Shown here: positions 35,842 through 43,698 of the stretch, piece after piece
How positions within the stretch are numbered: position 1 is the stretch's first letter
Layout: every line of letters begins with the position of its first letter
Assembly: GCA_963850425.1 (NCBI GenBank)
Contig: CAWKLF010000008.1
Span: forward strand, 170,515 to 234,514
Source of the DNA: Gp1-AA133 sp963850425
GTDB lineage: Bacteria; Acidobacteriota; Terriglobia; Terriglobales; Acidobacteriaceae
DNA length: 64,000 bases
Direction of reading: 5' to 3'
Translations under genes and position numbers: made by a program
Notes under the pieces: generated by a model
The model's database searches: none
What the model saw: the letters and a program-made list of their open reading frames with translations, nothing else
Told to the model about the DNA's origin: nothing

Positions 35842-37386
35842 ATGAGACTCTTCCGCCAACGACGCCGGTTGCTGCTTGCACTCTGTGCAATATTGCTGCC
35901 CTGTTTAGGTATGATTCTTGTATCGTGCAGTGGAAGCGGGTCTTCAGCCACCAGTCCACTCCCGCCGTCGCCTGCGGTTCCACTTAGCGCCACCGAAGTG
36001 GACACCATAGTCCAGAATGCGGTTGTATCCGTCAACGTACCGCTGGTCGTCGCGGTCTCCGACCGAAGCGGCATCGTGCTGGCAGTTTTTCAGACACCCG
36101 GCGCGCCCGCCACGGCGATCGGAAACTTCGGAGCAGTTGTCGACAGCAACGAGCTCGCAGTCGCCCTCGCACGAACGGCCGCGCTTTTCAGCAACGACCA
36201 AGCCCCCCTTTCGAGCCGTACTGTCCGCTTCATCAGTGGCATCCATTTTCCGCCCGGCGTGTCGTTCGCTCCCAACGCCGATTTGTTTGGCATTGAGAAT
36301 ACCAATCGCGGCTGCCCGTTGAATGCCGCATTCAATGCCGGAAAAACCGTCAATCCCGCGCGTTCCATCAACGGCGCGAACCTGGGACTCGGGGTAATCA
36401 CCGGCAAGGCTGACGTTATGGACAGCGATCCCACGGCCGTCAATCCAGGCGGTGTTCCTCTTTTCAAAAATGGACACGTGGTCGGTGGAATCGGAGTGGT
36501 GAGCAGTTCTACGAGCGTATCCGAGTTCGCCGCGTTCTCGGGAGCCGCCCACACGGGCTTCTTACCGAACGCCGCACAGCTTCCCCCTCCCGGAGTTGTC
36601 GTGATCGGCGGAATTTCGCTACCGTTTGTAAACCAGACAACTTTGCCAGCAGGAGTTTCTGCCGGAGTTGCCGGGGGCACGTACGTGGCGGGTCCAATCG
36701 CTGGGTCGCTTCCGCCCGAGGGCGATCTTGTCGGTCCGAACGCAGGTGCGGGCGGACTGACTCAGGCAGATGTAACTTCGATCGTCAATCAGGCAGTTGC
36801 CACGGCGGAGATAACACGGGCGGTCATTCGCCTGCCTTCGGCTTCGCGTTCACGCATGACCATCGCCGTTGCAGATCTCGACGGTACAATTCTCGCCTTG
36901 CGTCGCATGCCCGACGCCACCGTTTTCAGCATCGATGTCGCAGTCGCCAAGGCGCGCAACGTCATTTACTTCAGCAGCACTGGCATCGCGGATATGCCGG
37001 GCGTTCCCGCACAGACGGCCGTCACCAATCGCACGATTGGTTTCGGAGCGCAGCCCTTGTTCCCGCCCGGAATCGACGGATCAAATCCCGGACCCTTCTT
37101 CACTTTGTACACACAGGATTTCTCGAACCCCTGCACTCAGGGTTCGCAACCTTCCAATCCAAATCAGAATGGCGTTGTATTTTTCCCGGGAAGTCTGCCG
37201 CTTTACAAGAACGGCGTTCTCGTCGGAGGTCTCGGCGTGAGCGGCGACGGTGTTGATCAAGATGACTATGTGACCAATGCCGGAGCTCAGGGCTTTGATG
37301 CCCCCGACAATATCCGCGCAGATCAAGTCATGATCGACAATGTCCGTTTGCCCTATCTGAAGTTCCCTCGCAACCCGCTAAATTAG
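35842..37386 (+). CDS. Lipoprotein with two GlcG/HbpS-like domains
   Basis: A 514-residue probable lipoprotein: Arg-rich start, hydrophobic segment, and lipobox-like LVSC near residue 28. It has two GlcG/HbpS (DUF336-type) domains, about 48-215 and 305-500. Each shows the family pattern of a VVAVSDRSGIVLAVF or IAVADLDGTILAL strand, an A-x-A-R helix, and a closing GVPLFKNGHVVGGIGV or SLPLYKNGVLVGGLGV strand. Some family members bind heme or act as redox sensors; most are unassigned. A Gly/Pro-rich linker joins the halves. It lies between FecR and the heme-motif repeat protein. Confidence 0.8.
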   Translation: MRLFRQRRRLLLALCAILLPCLGMILVSCSGSGSSATSPLPPSPAVPLSATEVDTIVQNAVVSVNVPLVVAVSDRSGIVLAVFQTPGAPATAIGNFGAVVDSNELAVALARTAALFSNDQAPLSSRTVRFISGIHFPPGVSFAPNADLFGIENTNRGCPLNAAFNAGKTVNPARSINGANLGLGVITGKADVMDSDPTAVNPGGVPLFKNGHVVGGIGVVSSSTSVSEFAAFSGAAHTGFLPNAAQLPPPGVVVIGGISLPFVNQTTLPAGVSAGVAGGTYVAGPIAGSLPPEGDLVGPNAGAGGLTQADVTSIVNQAVATAEITRAVIRLPSASRSRMTIAVADLDGTILALRRMPDATVFSIDVAVAKARNVIYFSSTGIADMPGVPAQTAVTNRTIGFGAQPLFPPGIDGSNPGPFFTLYTQDFSNPCTQGSQPSNPNQNGVVFFPGSLPLYKNGVLVGGLGVSGDGVDQDDYVTNAGAQGFDAPDNIRADQVMIDNVRLPYLKFPRNPLN

Positions 37387-37709
37387 CCGGACAGACTAGA
37401 AGTTACCTTCTGACTTGTATTGCGTTATATCGAAGCGCATCAATACTCAGAGGGACGTTACTTTTGGCGAACAGGTCGGACACCCCACCTCTCATACCAC
37501 CGTGTCCTTGTCGACGATGGCGTCCACTATTACTGTCCCTAGTAATGAATTCCGATTTCATCTAGGCCCTTCGCGTGAGCGCCACTGAAAGCAGTCCTGC
37601 CGCTTAGAAGCGTGCTTCGTCATAAGGCTGGAGCATTCCAACAATCTGCATCCTTCGTCCCCCATCGGCATTCGTGTGCGCCACACGGCCGCCGAAGAAA
37701 GGAAGCAAC
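37387..37709. other. 323-base intergenic region, nothing certain
   Basis: This gap between the GlcG lipoprotein and the repeat protein holds no convincing ORF, tRNA or riboswitch. I looked for a cyclic-di-GMP riboswitch, which often precedes secreted repeat/heme proteins, and found no conserved core. The last 12 bases contain the AAAGGAAG Shine-Dalgarno of the next gene. Confidence 0.5.
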
Positions 37710-40370
37710 GTGAACTTCAGGAGATCTCTGCTCACCCTCAAAGCCTCGGCCGTCGTCAAGCCGAATCGTTTCGATTCACGCAAGCTGCTTACCCTCACCC
37801 GCTGGTCCTGGATCGTCCTCGCTCTGCTGGCTACCGTTCAATGGTCGATTCCGGCCTCGGCCAGCAGCGGCGGTATTTCAGGATTTTCAGGCAAGAGTAC
37901 ATCGACCTGCACGTCCTGCCACAGCGGCAGTAGTAGCATACCGACCGTCACCCTCTCCGGTCCCACCAGCGTCGCCTCCGGCTCGACCAATAGTTACACG
38001 ATCTCGGTCAGCATCATTGCGGCCGGCAATGGCGGCGTCGATGTAGCGGCGTCGGCAGGAACCTTCGCGGCCGGAACTGGCACCAAGGTGCTCAACGGCG
38101 AGATCGTTCACAGTGCACCAAGCAGCACTCATAGCTGGACCTTCAGTTGGACGGCACCCACCGTTACCGCCAACACGACCGCCACGCTGTACGCGGCCGC
38201 AATCGATAGCTACGGTGGCGGCACCGGTACGATCCGCCAGGCCATCACCGTCAATGCCCCAGCGCCTGCCCCGACCATCGCCGTCAGCCCGGCGAGTCTT
38301 ACTTTTAACTATCAGAGCGGTGGCACCATCCCGGCAGCGCAGAATGTCGCGGTCAGCAGTAGCGGCACCGCATTCAATTACACAGTGTCCACCTCCGCGA
38401 CCTGGCTTACGGCCACGCCCGCCACTGGAAGTACTCCGGGCAGCGTAGCTGTTTCCGTGAATCCGGGCTCTCTCGCGGCCGGCATGTACACCGGCACCGT
38501 CTCGATTGCGTCTGCGGGCGCGTCCAATAGCCCCAAGACTGTCGCCGTTACCTTGAATGTCACGGCTGCGGCCTTGCCTACCTTGACTGCGAATCCCGCC
38601 AGTCTGACCTTTACTTATCAGATCGGTGGCAGCACACCTGCCGCACAGGCCGCTGCCATTACCAGCAGCGGGGCGGCGGTCAACTTCACCACCGCAACCT
38701 CCGCCACGTGGTTGTCGGCAACACCCAGCGGAATGACTGGCGGCAACGTCAGTGTCACGATCAATCCTTCGGGATTGACCGCCGGGACATACAACGGCAA
38801 CGTGACGATAACCTCCGCGGGAGCCGCGAACAGCCCGAAAGTAGCCGTGTCGCTGACTGTATCGACAGCTCCCGTGACAACTCTTACCGTCACTCCCGCG
38901 AGCTTGTCTTTCAGCTACCAGATAGGTGGAAGCGTGCCCGCGAGCAAGATGATCAACGTCACGGGCAGCAGCGCAATGAGCTACAGCGCAAGTTCCTCGA
39001 GCGCATGGCTTACGGTCTCTCCTGCAAGTGGCAACACTCCCGGCAGCCTGACCGCATCGGTGAATCCGTCCGGTCTCTCCGCTGGAACCTATAACGGGAC
39101 GGTCACCGTGACAGCGTCCGGAGCATCCAACTCTCCGCAGACGGTCGCCGTTTCGCTAACTGTAACAGCGGCTCCCTCCGGAAATCCGGCGCTGAACATC
39201 AGCCCTGGAACTTTGTCGTTCAGCTACCCAGCCGGGTCGACGACTTCCGGTACACAGACGGTGACGATCGCCAGCAGCGGGTCGCCACTGAGCATCACGG
39301 CGGCTGCTTCCGGCGGTGCCTGGCTTAGCGTCAGTCCCCCCTCCGGCTCGACACCCTCAACGCTGACGGTGAGCGCAAATCCTTCCGGCCTGGCAGCAGG
39401 AACCTACAATGGAAGCATAACGATCACCTCCAGTGGGGCCTCGAACTCACCGCAGACACTGCCCGTAAAACTTGTGGTCACGACCACGCGCGGTTCGGGC
39501 AGGCTCAGAGTTTGGCCGTCGAAGGCAGCCTACTTTGAATACGAAGCGGGTCACTCCACTCCGGCACCACGGACCGTCCGCGTCTACAGCTATGGAGCGC
39601 CTCTTGGCTTCACAGCTGCGGCCCACGGCGGAACTTGGTTGTCGGTCACTCCATCGGGAGGCACAACCCCCGGATCGCTGAGCATCTCGGTAGATCCGAC
39701 CGGCTTGGCCTCGGGCACGTATACTGCAACGATCGCGATCGCAGCAACTGGCTCCGTCGGAGTCAACCTGCCCGTCATCCTCAAGGTTGCTACCGAAGAT
39801 GACGGTGGTGGAGAAGACGACAGACCTGACAGCGGAACCAGCGGCAGCACCGAACAGCTGCGTGCCTGGCCGTTTGCCTACGATCCCGCATCCTCGAACA
39901 CCGTGGCTGCCACCTGGATGGACGGCACCGGTGTCTCCTCAACCGCCAGCAACACCTCCGATACTCGTAACCAGGGCTTGTTGTTGTCTAAGACCAGCGC
40001 CGCGTCCAACCAGGCGCAAGCTGGTATTGTCGTCCGTGACGTTGAGGGGATGTCTCTCACCGAACTCGGCTATGACATTCGCAATGGCGGGCAATGCACG
40101 TCAACCACACCTCGATTTGCGATTGTGACCATTGACGATGTCGTCCATAAGACGGGATGCGCGTCGGGCACAACGCAATCGGCACCAGTCGCTGGATGGA
40201 AGCGCCTGCGCTTTGATCCCGCAAATCCGGCGCAAACCAATCCGCCCATCGCTCCAGGTAGCAAGATCAAGAGCGTCTACCTGGTGATGGACGGCGGACC
40301 AGAAACGGGCTCCACCGTTGTGGTGCTCGACAACGTCGACATTAACGGCAAGATCATCGGCAAGCAGTAG
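37710..40370 (+). CDS. Secreted BACON-like repeat protein with one heme-binding motif
   Basis: An 886-residue exported protein. The start is GTG 37710, 5 bases after AAAGGAAG; the frame is open to 37674. A signal peptide (WIVLALLATVQWSIPASA) precedes a choice-of-anchor-type N-terminal domain with CTSCHSG, a single C-x2-CH motif. Five tandem beta domains of about 100 residues follow, each with S-x-x-x-L-x-F-x-Y and W-L-x-x-x-P-x-x-G-x-T-P-G patterns like BACON domains. A 150-residue C-terminal beta domain (about 735-886) closes it. BACON domains are linked to glycan or surface binding. It may be an extracellular adhesin-like electron-transfer or scaffold protein; function is not established. 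Confidence 0.8.
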   Translation: MNFRRSLLTLKASAVVKPNRFDSRKLLTLTRWSWIVLALLATVQWSIPASASSGGISGFSGKSTSTCTSCHSGSSSIPTVTLSGPTSVASGSTNSYTISVSIIAAGNGGVDVAASAGTFAAGTGTKVLNGEIVHSAPSSTHSWTFSWTAPTVTANTTATLYAAAIDSYGGGTGTIRQAITVNAPAPAPTIAVSPASLTFNYQSGGTIPAAQNVAVSSSGTAFNYTVSTSATWLTATPATGSTPGSVAVSVNPGSLAAGMYTGTVSIASAGASNSPKTVAVTLNVTAAALPTLTANPASLTFTYQIGGSTPAAQAAAITSSGAAVNFTTATSATWLSATPSGMTGGNVSVTINPSGLTAGTYNGNVTITSAGAANSPKVAVSLTVSTAPVTTLTVTPASLSFSYQIGGSVPASKMINVTGSSAMSYSASSSSAWLTVSPASGNTPGSLTASVNPSGLSAGTYNGTVTVTASGASNSPQTVAVSLTVTAAPSGNPALNISPGTLSFSYPAGSTTSGTQTVTIASSGSPLSITAAASGGAWLSVSPPSGSTPSTLTVSANPSGLAAGTYNGSITITSSGASNSPQTLPVKLVVTTTRGSGRLRVWPSKAAYFEYEAGHSTPAPRTVRVYSYGAPLGFTAAAHGGTWLSVTPSGGTTPGSLSISVDPTGLASGTYTATIAIAATGSVGVNLPVILKVATEDDGGGEDDRPDSGTSGSTEQLRAWPFAYDPASSNTVAATWMDGTGVSSTASNTSDTRNQGLLLSKTSAASNQAQAGIVVRDVEGMSLTELGYDIRNGGQCTSTTPRFAIVTIDDVVHKTGCASGTTQSAPVAGWKRLRFDPANPAQTNPPIAPGSKIKSVYLVMDGGPETGSTVVVLDNVDINGKIIGKQ
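38271..39795 (+). repeat. Five tandem ~300-base repeats encoding BACON-like domains
   Basis: In-frame repeats begin near 38271, 38577, 38878, 39186 and 39499. At protein level each has a PASLTF-type start and a GTYNG-T-type end; at DNA level they differ at many sites, so the duplication is not recent. The fifth unit is the most divergent. Confidence 0.8.
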
Positions 40371-40391
40371 CCGAACCTGCCCCAAACCCTT

Positions 40392-40432
40392 CCGGGCTGG
40401 CTCCGACAGTCGAGAGCCGGCCCGGTTTTTTT
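40392..40432 (+). terminator. Intrinsic terminator after the repeat-protein gene
   Basis: CCGGGCTGGCTC (40392-40403) pairs with GAGCCGGCCCGG (40414-40425) over 12 positions with one G-T, around a 10-base loop, followed by seven Ts. It begins 22 bases after the stop and insulates lysC. Confidence 0.92.
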
Positions 40433-40558
40433 GGCCCACTCTGTCGCGGAGCTAGCCCATCGGCTTGGCAATCCCGGTGTATCCGATGAGAGTCTTGTCG
40501 CATATCGCGTCTGCATGCTGTACTACCAGATGAGTTTTTTTCCCGCGTCAGGATTTCC

Positions 40559-41965
40559 ATGAGCTTGGTGGTCATGAAGTTCGGCGGCACTTCCGTCGGA
40601 AATGCCGAACGGATCCGGCAAGCAGCCGCAATCGTGCAGCGCCACGCGCAGCAGGGCGGCTCCGTAGTCGTCGTAGTTTCCGCCCTCTCCAAGGTCACCG
40701 ACCTGATCCTGAGCGTCCTGAATTCCGCGCGCACCGGCAATGGCAGGCAAATGGAGGACGGCCTTCTTCAACTGCAGACCCGTCACGAACAAGTCGTCGC
40801 AGAGCTCTTCTCCGGCCAAACTCAGAAAGCAGTCGCAACCCGGGTGCAGTCCACCCTCAACCGCTTGCGCGAGCTGTCTTCCGCGCTGCTGCTATTGGGT
40901 TCGGCCACGCCGCAGGTCACGGACATGGCGCTTCCCCTCGGCGAGCAAATGTCCGCCCACATCTTCGCCGCCTGCCTGAACGAACTCGGCGCAAAAGGTG
41001 TGTTCGTCGATTCCGCCCGTGTCGTCGCCACCGACGACAAATTCGGCGATGCCTCGCCCGACATGGACGCAACCCGCCGCCAGTGCGCCGACGCGCTGAA
41101 CCCGCTCCTGCAGCAAGGCCAGATTCCGGTGGTGATGGGCTACAGCGGCGCAACCGCATCGGGACAGGTGACGACCCTAGGCCGCGGCGGCTCCGACTAT
41201 TCCGGCACGATCCTCGGCGCCGCTATGGACGCCCACGAAGTCTGGATCTGGACCGACGTCGACGGTGTCCTGACGGCCGACCCGCGCGTCTGTCCCGATG
41301 CCGTCACTCTGCCCGAAATCACTTTTGCCGAAGCCATCGAGCTCTCCTACTACGGAGCGAAGGTCATCCACCGCAAAGCCATCTGGCCCGCCATGGATCG
41401 CGGCATCCCCGTCTGGATCAAGAATTCCTTCAAGTCCGAGGTACCAGGCACTAAAATCGTCGAGCGCCTTCCCGAAAGCACTCGTCCCGTAAAGGCTGTC
41501 ACCGCCGTGACGCAAGCCTCGCTCGTAACGCTCACCACGCGGCGCGACGTGCATTTCGCCGAGATCTTTGGCCGCCTGTTCTTGAGGCTTGGCCATGAAC
41601 ACGTCGATGTATTGTTCTCCACGCAATCATCGTCCGAAGATTCCCTGGGTTTGGTATTACGCGAAGCCGACACCGAGCGCGTCGTCCACGCCATCCAGAG
41701 ACTGTTCCGCACCGAACTCAAACACGGAGTCCTGAATCCTGTAACCGTTCACCGCGACATCGCCGTGATTGCCGTCCTCGGCTCCGGCATGAAAGGAACG
41801 TGCGGCATCCTCGGACGCCTGTTCTCCGTGGTCGCCCGTAACAATGTAAGCGTGATCGCCGTCGCTCAGGGCGCCAGTGAATTGAACATCTGTTTCGCGG
41901 TAACGAATTCGCGGGTCGACGACGTCGTTCGCGCTGTTCACCAGGAATTTTTGAGCGCCCAATAA
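40559..41965 (+). CDS. lysC: Aspartate kinase
   Basis: A 468-residue aspartokinase phosphorylating aspartate, the first step to lysine, threonine and methionine. Seen: VVMKFGGTSVGNAERI at the N-terminus, the TTLGRGGSDYSGTIL nucleotide site near residue 205, WTDVDGVLTADPR, and SYYGAKVIH. Two ACT-like regulatory units fill about residues 320-468, so feedback control is expected. It is not fused to homoserine dehydrogenase, but hom follows 55 bases downstream on the same strand, suggesting an operon directed to threonine/methionine precursors. Confidence 0.95.
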   Translation: MSLVVMKFGGTSVGNAERIRQAAAIVQRHAQQGGSVVVVVSALSKVTDLILSVLNSARTGNGRQMEDGLLQLQTRHEQVVAELFSGQTQKAVATRVQSTLNRLRELSSALLLLGSATPQVTDMALPLGEQMSAHIFAACLNELGAKGVFVDSARVVATDDKFGDASPDMDATRRQCADALNPLLQQGQIPVVMGYSGATASGQVTTLGRGGSDYSGTILGAAMDAHEVWIWTDVDGVLTADPRVCPDAVTLPEITFAEAIELSYYGAKVIHRKAIWPAMDRGIPVWIKNSFKSEVPGTKIVERLPESTRPVKAVTAVTQASLVTLTTRRDVHFAEIFGRLFLRLGHEHVDVLFSTQSSSEDSLGLVLREADTERVVHAIQRLFRTELKHGVLNPVTVHRDIAVIAVLGSGMKGTCGILGRLFSVVARNNVSVIAVAQGASELNICFAVTNSRVDDVVRAVHQEFLSAQ

Positions 41966-42020
41966 GCATCGAGACTGCCGCCAGCAGGCACAGCGTAACC
42001 GAAGCACAAGCAATCTTTTT

Positions 42021-43316
42021 ATGACCCTAAAGGAAGTTCGAGTCGGCATCGTCGGGTTCGGAACAGTAGGCCGTGCCACGGCTGACATCATCGCCAAACA
42101 CGGGGACCTCATTTCCCATCGCAGCGGCATCCGGCTTGCCGTCACGGCAGTCTGCCGCCGATCCAGCATCGATCGCACCGACACGCCCGCAAACGCGCGC
42201 GTGTACACCGACTGGAAGCAACTGCTGCAAGACCCCAACGTCGACGTCGTCGTCGAAACTGTGGGCGGCACCGGCGATTCGCTCCAGCTCGTACGTAGCT
42301 CCCTTGAGCAGGGCAAGCCTGTGGTCACCGCCAACAAGAATCTTCTCGCCGGCCACGGAGACGAACTCTTTTCGCTTGCCGTAGCCCGCAGGCTGCCTAT
42401 CGGATTCGAAGCCAGCGTGGCCGGCGGCATCCCCATCCTGCGCGTCATCCATGAGTCGACAGCCGGCGACCGTCTCCGCTCCGTCCACGGAATTTTGAAC
42501 GGAACAGCCAACTACATCCTCACCCAGATGGAGAGCCGCGGCATCGAGTTTGCTGAAGCTCTTGCCGAAGCCCAGAAAGCTGGGTTCGCGGAAGCTGACC
42601 CTTCTTTCGACATCGACGGACAAGATGCTCGCGACAAGCTCTGCATTCTCGCCCGCATGGCGTTCGAGGGCGCCCTCGATGTCGGGCACATTCCGACTTA
42701 TGGCATCCGCCATGTCCGCGCCATCGACATCCACTCCGCCAATCGTCTCGAAAGCACCATTCGTCTGGTTGGTTCCGCACAGCAGACCGACGCGGGCCTT
42801 GAAGTTTCGGTCCGTCCATGGCTCGTCAGCCGCCGCTCCATGCTGGCCAAGGTCGAGGGAGTGAACAACGCCGTCTTCCTCGTCGGAGACAAGATCGGCA
42901 CGCAAATGTTCTACGGCCGGGGCGCTGGGGGCGACGCGACGGGATCCGCGGTGGTTTCCGACCTCATCGAAATCGCGCGCGACTTCGCCGCCGGCCAACT
43001 TACCGCCAAGAACATCCCGGGCTTCCTGAGTTCGCGCCAGCTGCCGCTATCCCAACATCCCCGGCCCGTCAGTTGGTACCTCAGGCTGACCGTAAAAGAT
43101 CAGCGCGGAATCGTAGCCCGCGTCGCTGAGGTGATCGCGCAGGAATCCATCAACATCGATTCCCTTGAGCAAGAACCGCACCTGCCCAAGGACCGCGTCT
43201 CCTTCGTTATCACCGTTGAGCCGGTTTCCGAACCCGTAATTCGCCGCGCCATCAACAAAATCAACGAATTCGAATTCATGGTCGAACCCGTTTTGCTGCT
43301 CCGCATCGAGGAATGA
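42021..43316 (+). CDS. hom: Homoserine dehydrogenase
   Basis: A 431-residue NAD(P)-dependent enzyme reducing aspartate semialdehyde to homoserine. Seen: the Rossmann VGIVGFGTVGRAT, VTANKNLLAGHGDEL, EASVAGGIPILRVI, the HGILNGTANYIL block and the EADPSFDIDGQDA active-site segment, then a C-terminal ACT domain (about 350-431, beginning YLRLTVKDQRGIVARV). The ATG at 42021 has only a weak Shine-Dalgarno, which fits coupling or shared control with lysC. Confidence 0.95.
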   Translation: MTLKEVRVGIVGFGTVGRATADIIAKHGDLISHRSGIRLAVTAVCRRSSIDRTDTPANARVYTDWKQLLQDPNVDVVVETVGGTGDSLQLVRSSLEQGKPVVTANKNLLAGHGDELFSLAVARRLPIGFEASVAGGIPILRVIHESTAGDRLRSVHGILNGTANYILTQMESRGIEFAEALAEAQKAGFAEADPSFDIDGQDARDKLCILARMAFEGALDVGHIPTYGIRHVRAIDIHSANRLESTIRLVGSAQQTDAGLEVSVRPWLVSRRSMLAKVEGVNNAVFLVGDKIGTQMFYGRGAGGDATGSAVVSDLIEIARDFAAGQLTAKNIPGFLSSRQLPLSQHPRPVSWYLRLTVKDQRGIVARVAEVIAQESINIDSLEQEPHLPKDRVSFVITVEPVSEPVIRRAINKINEFEFMVEPVLLLRIEE

Positions 43317-43352
43317 AGCAGCCGCGCGGGAGGCACACCAGAGAGATTGCCC

Positions 43353-43381
43353 TTGACTCGGCCGTCAGGAACATTTACAAA
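43353..43381 (+). promoter_or_regulatory. Predicted sigma70-type promoter of the ilvB leader
   Basis: TTGACT at 43353-43358 and TACAAA at 43376-43381 are separated by 17 bases. Transcription would begin near 43388, 17 bases before the leader-peptide ATG. The fit with the downstream leader raises confidence. Confidence 0.55.
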
Positions 43382-43404
43382 CGTCGGATACTCGTTGGTG
43401 CCTG

Positions 43405-43506
43405 ATGCAAGCTTTCGCACCCAATTCGACGCGAATTGTACGGAGCCGCCGACTTATTTGCGCTGGCGTCGTACGGGTATTTGTAGGAAACGACTGCAGC
43501 GGATGA
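43405..43506 (+). CDS. Branched-chain amino acid leader peptide of the ilvB operon
   Basis: A 33-codon ORF, below the size usually called, starting at ATG 43405 and stopping at TGA 43504-43506. It holds eight Ile/Val/Leu codons, clustered as Ile-Val, Leu-Ile, Val-Val, Val and Val between 43435 and 43485. The stop lies inside GGATGATG, the 5' arm of the predicted antiterminator. Its role would be to sense charged Ile/Leu/Val tRNAs by ribosome stalling. The Shine-Dalgarno (GTTGGTG) is weak. No translation evidence is available; the call rests on position, codon content and hairpin geometry. Confidence 0.65.
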   Translation: MQAFAPNSTRIVRSRRLICAGVVRVFVGNDCSG

Positions 43507-43570
43507 TGTAACGCTCAGCCAAGCTTCTGAACGGGCCATCATCCAAACGAGGATGATGGCCCGTTTGTCT
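43501..43570 (+). promoter_or_regulatory. Predicted transcription attenuator upstream of ilvB
   Basis: Terminator form: AACGGGCCATCATCC (43530-43544) pairs perfectly with GGATGATGGCCCGTT (43551-43565), a 15-base-pair stem with loop AAACGA and a weak T-rich tail. Alternative form: GGATGATG (43501-43508) pairs with CATCATCC (43537-43544), which destroys the terminator. The first arm overlaps the leader-peptide stop. A ribosome stalled at the Val codons leaves that arm free (read-through); a ribosome at the stop covers it (termination). Confidence 0.65.
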
Positions 43571-43620
43571 TAAGCTGAATTTACGGCACCCGCGATACGA
43601 AGTCTGTAGCGGCGGGCTGC

Positions 43621-43644
43621 CTGCCCTGAGCGAAGTGAAGGACC
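43621..43644 (+). repeat. Single copy of the 'cctgagcgaagtgaaggacc' element
   Basis: CTGCCCTGAGCGAAGTGAAGGACC matches the core of the element found three times at 46077-46198 and, partly, at 50191-50240. It lies between the attenuator and ilvB. Confidence 0.6.
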
Positions 43645-43698
43645 GTCGTCTGCCAAGCGAGCGGCTCAGATGACAGATGAAGACAAGGGAGTGACACA

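Noticed and set aside
37387..37709. Cyclic-di-GMP riboswitch before the repeat protein
   Set aside because: No conserved core or tetraloop-receptor pattern could be found.
40433..40558. Lysine riboswitch or leader before lysC
   Set aside because: Only a short CATCGG/CCGATG pair and a T7 tract were seen; there is no riboswitch core or amino-acid-rich leader ORF.
42027..42998. 323-codon minus-strand open frame
   Set aside because: It is antisense to hom, which is complete and clear.
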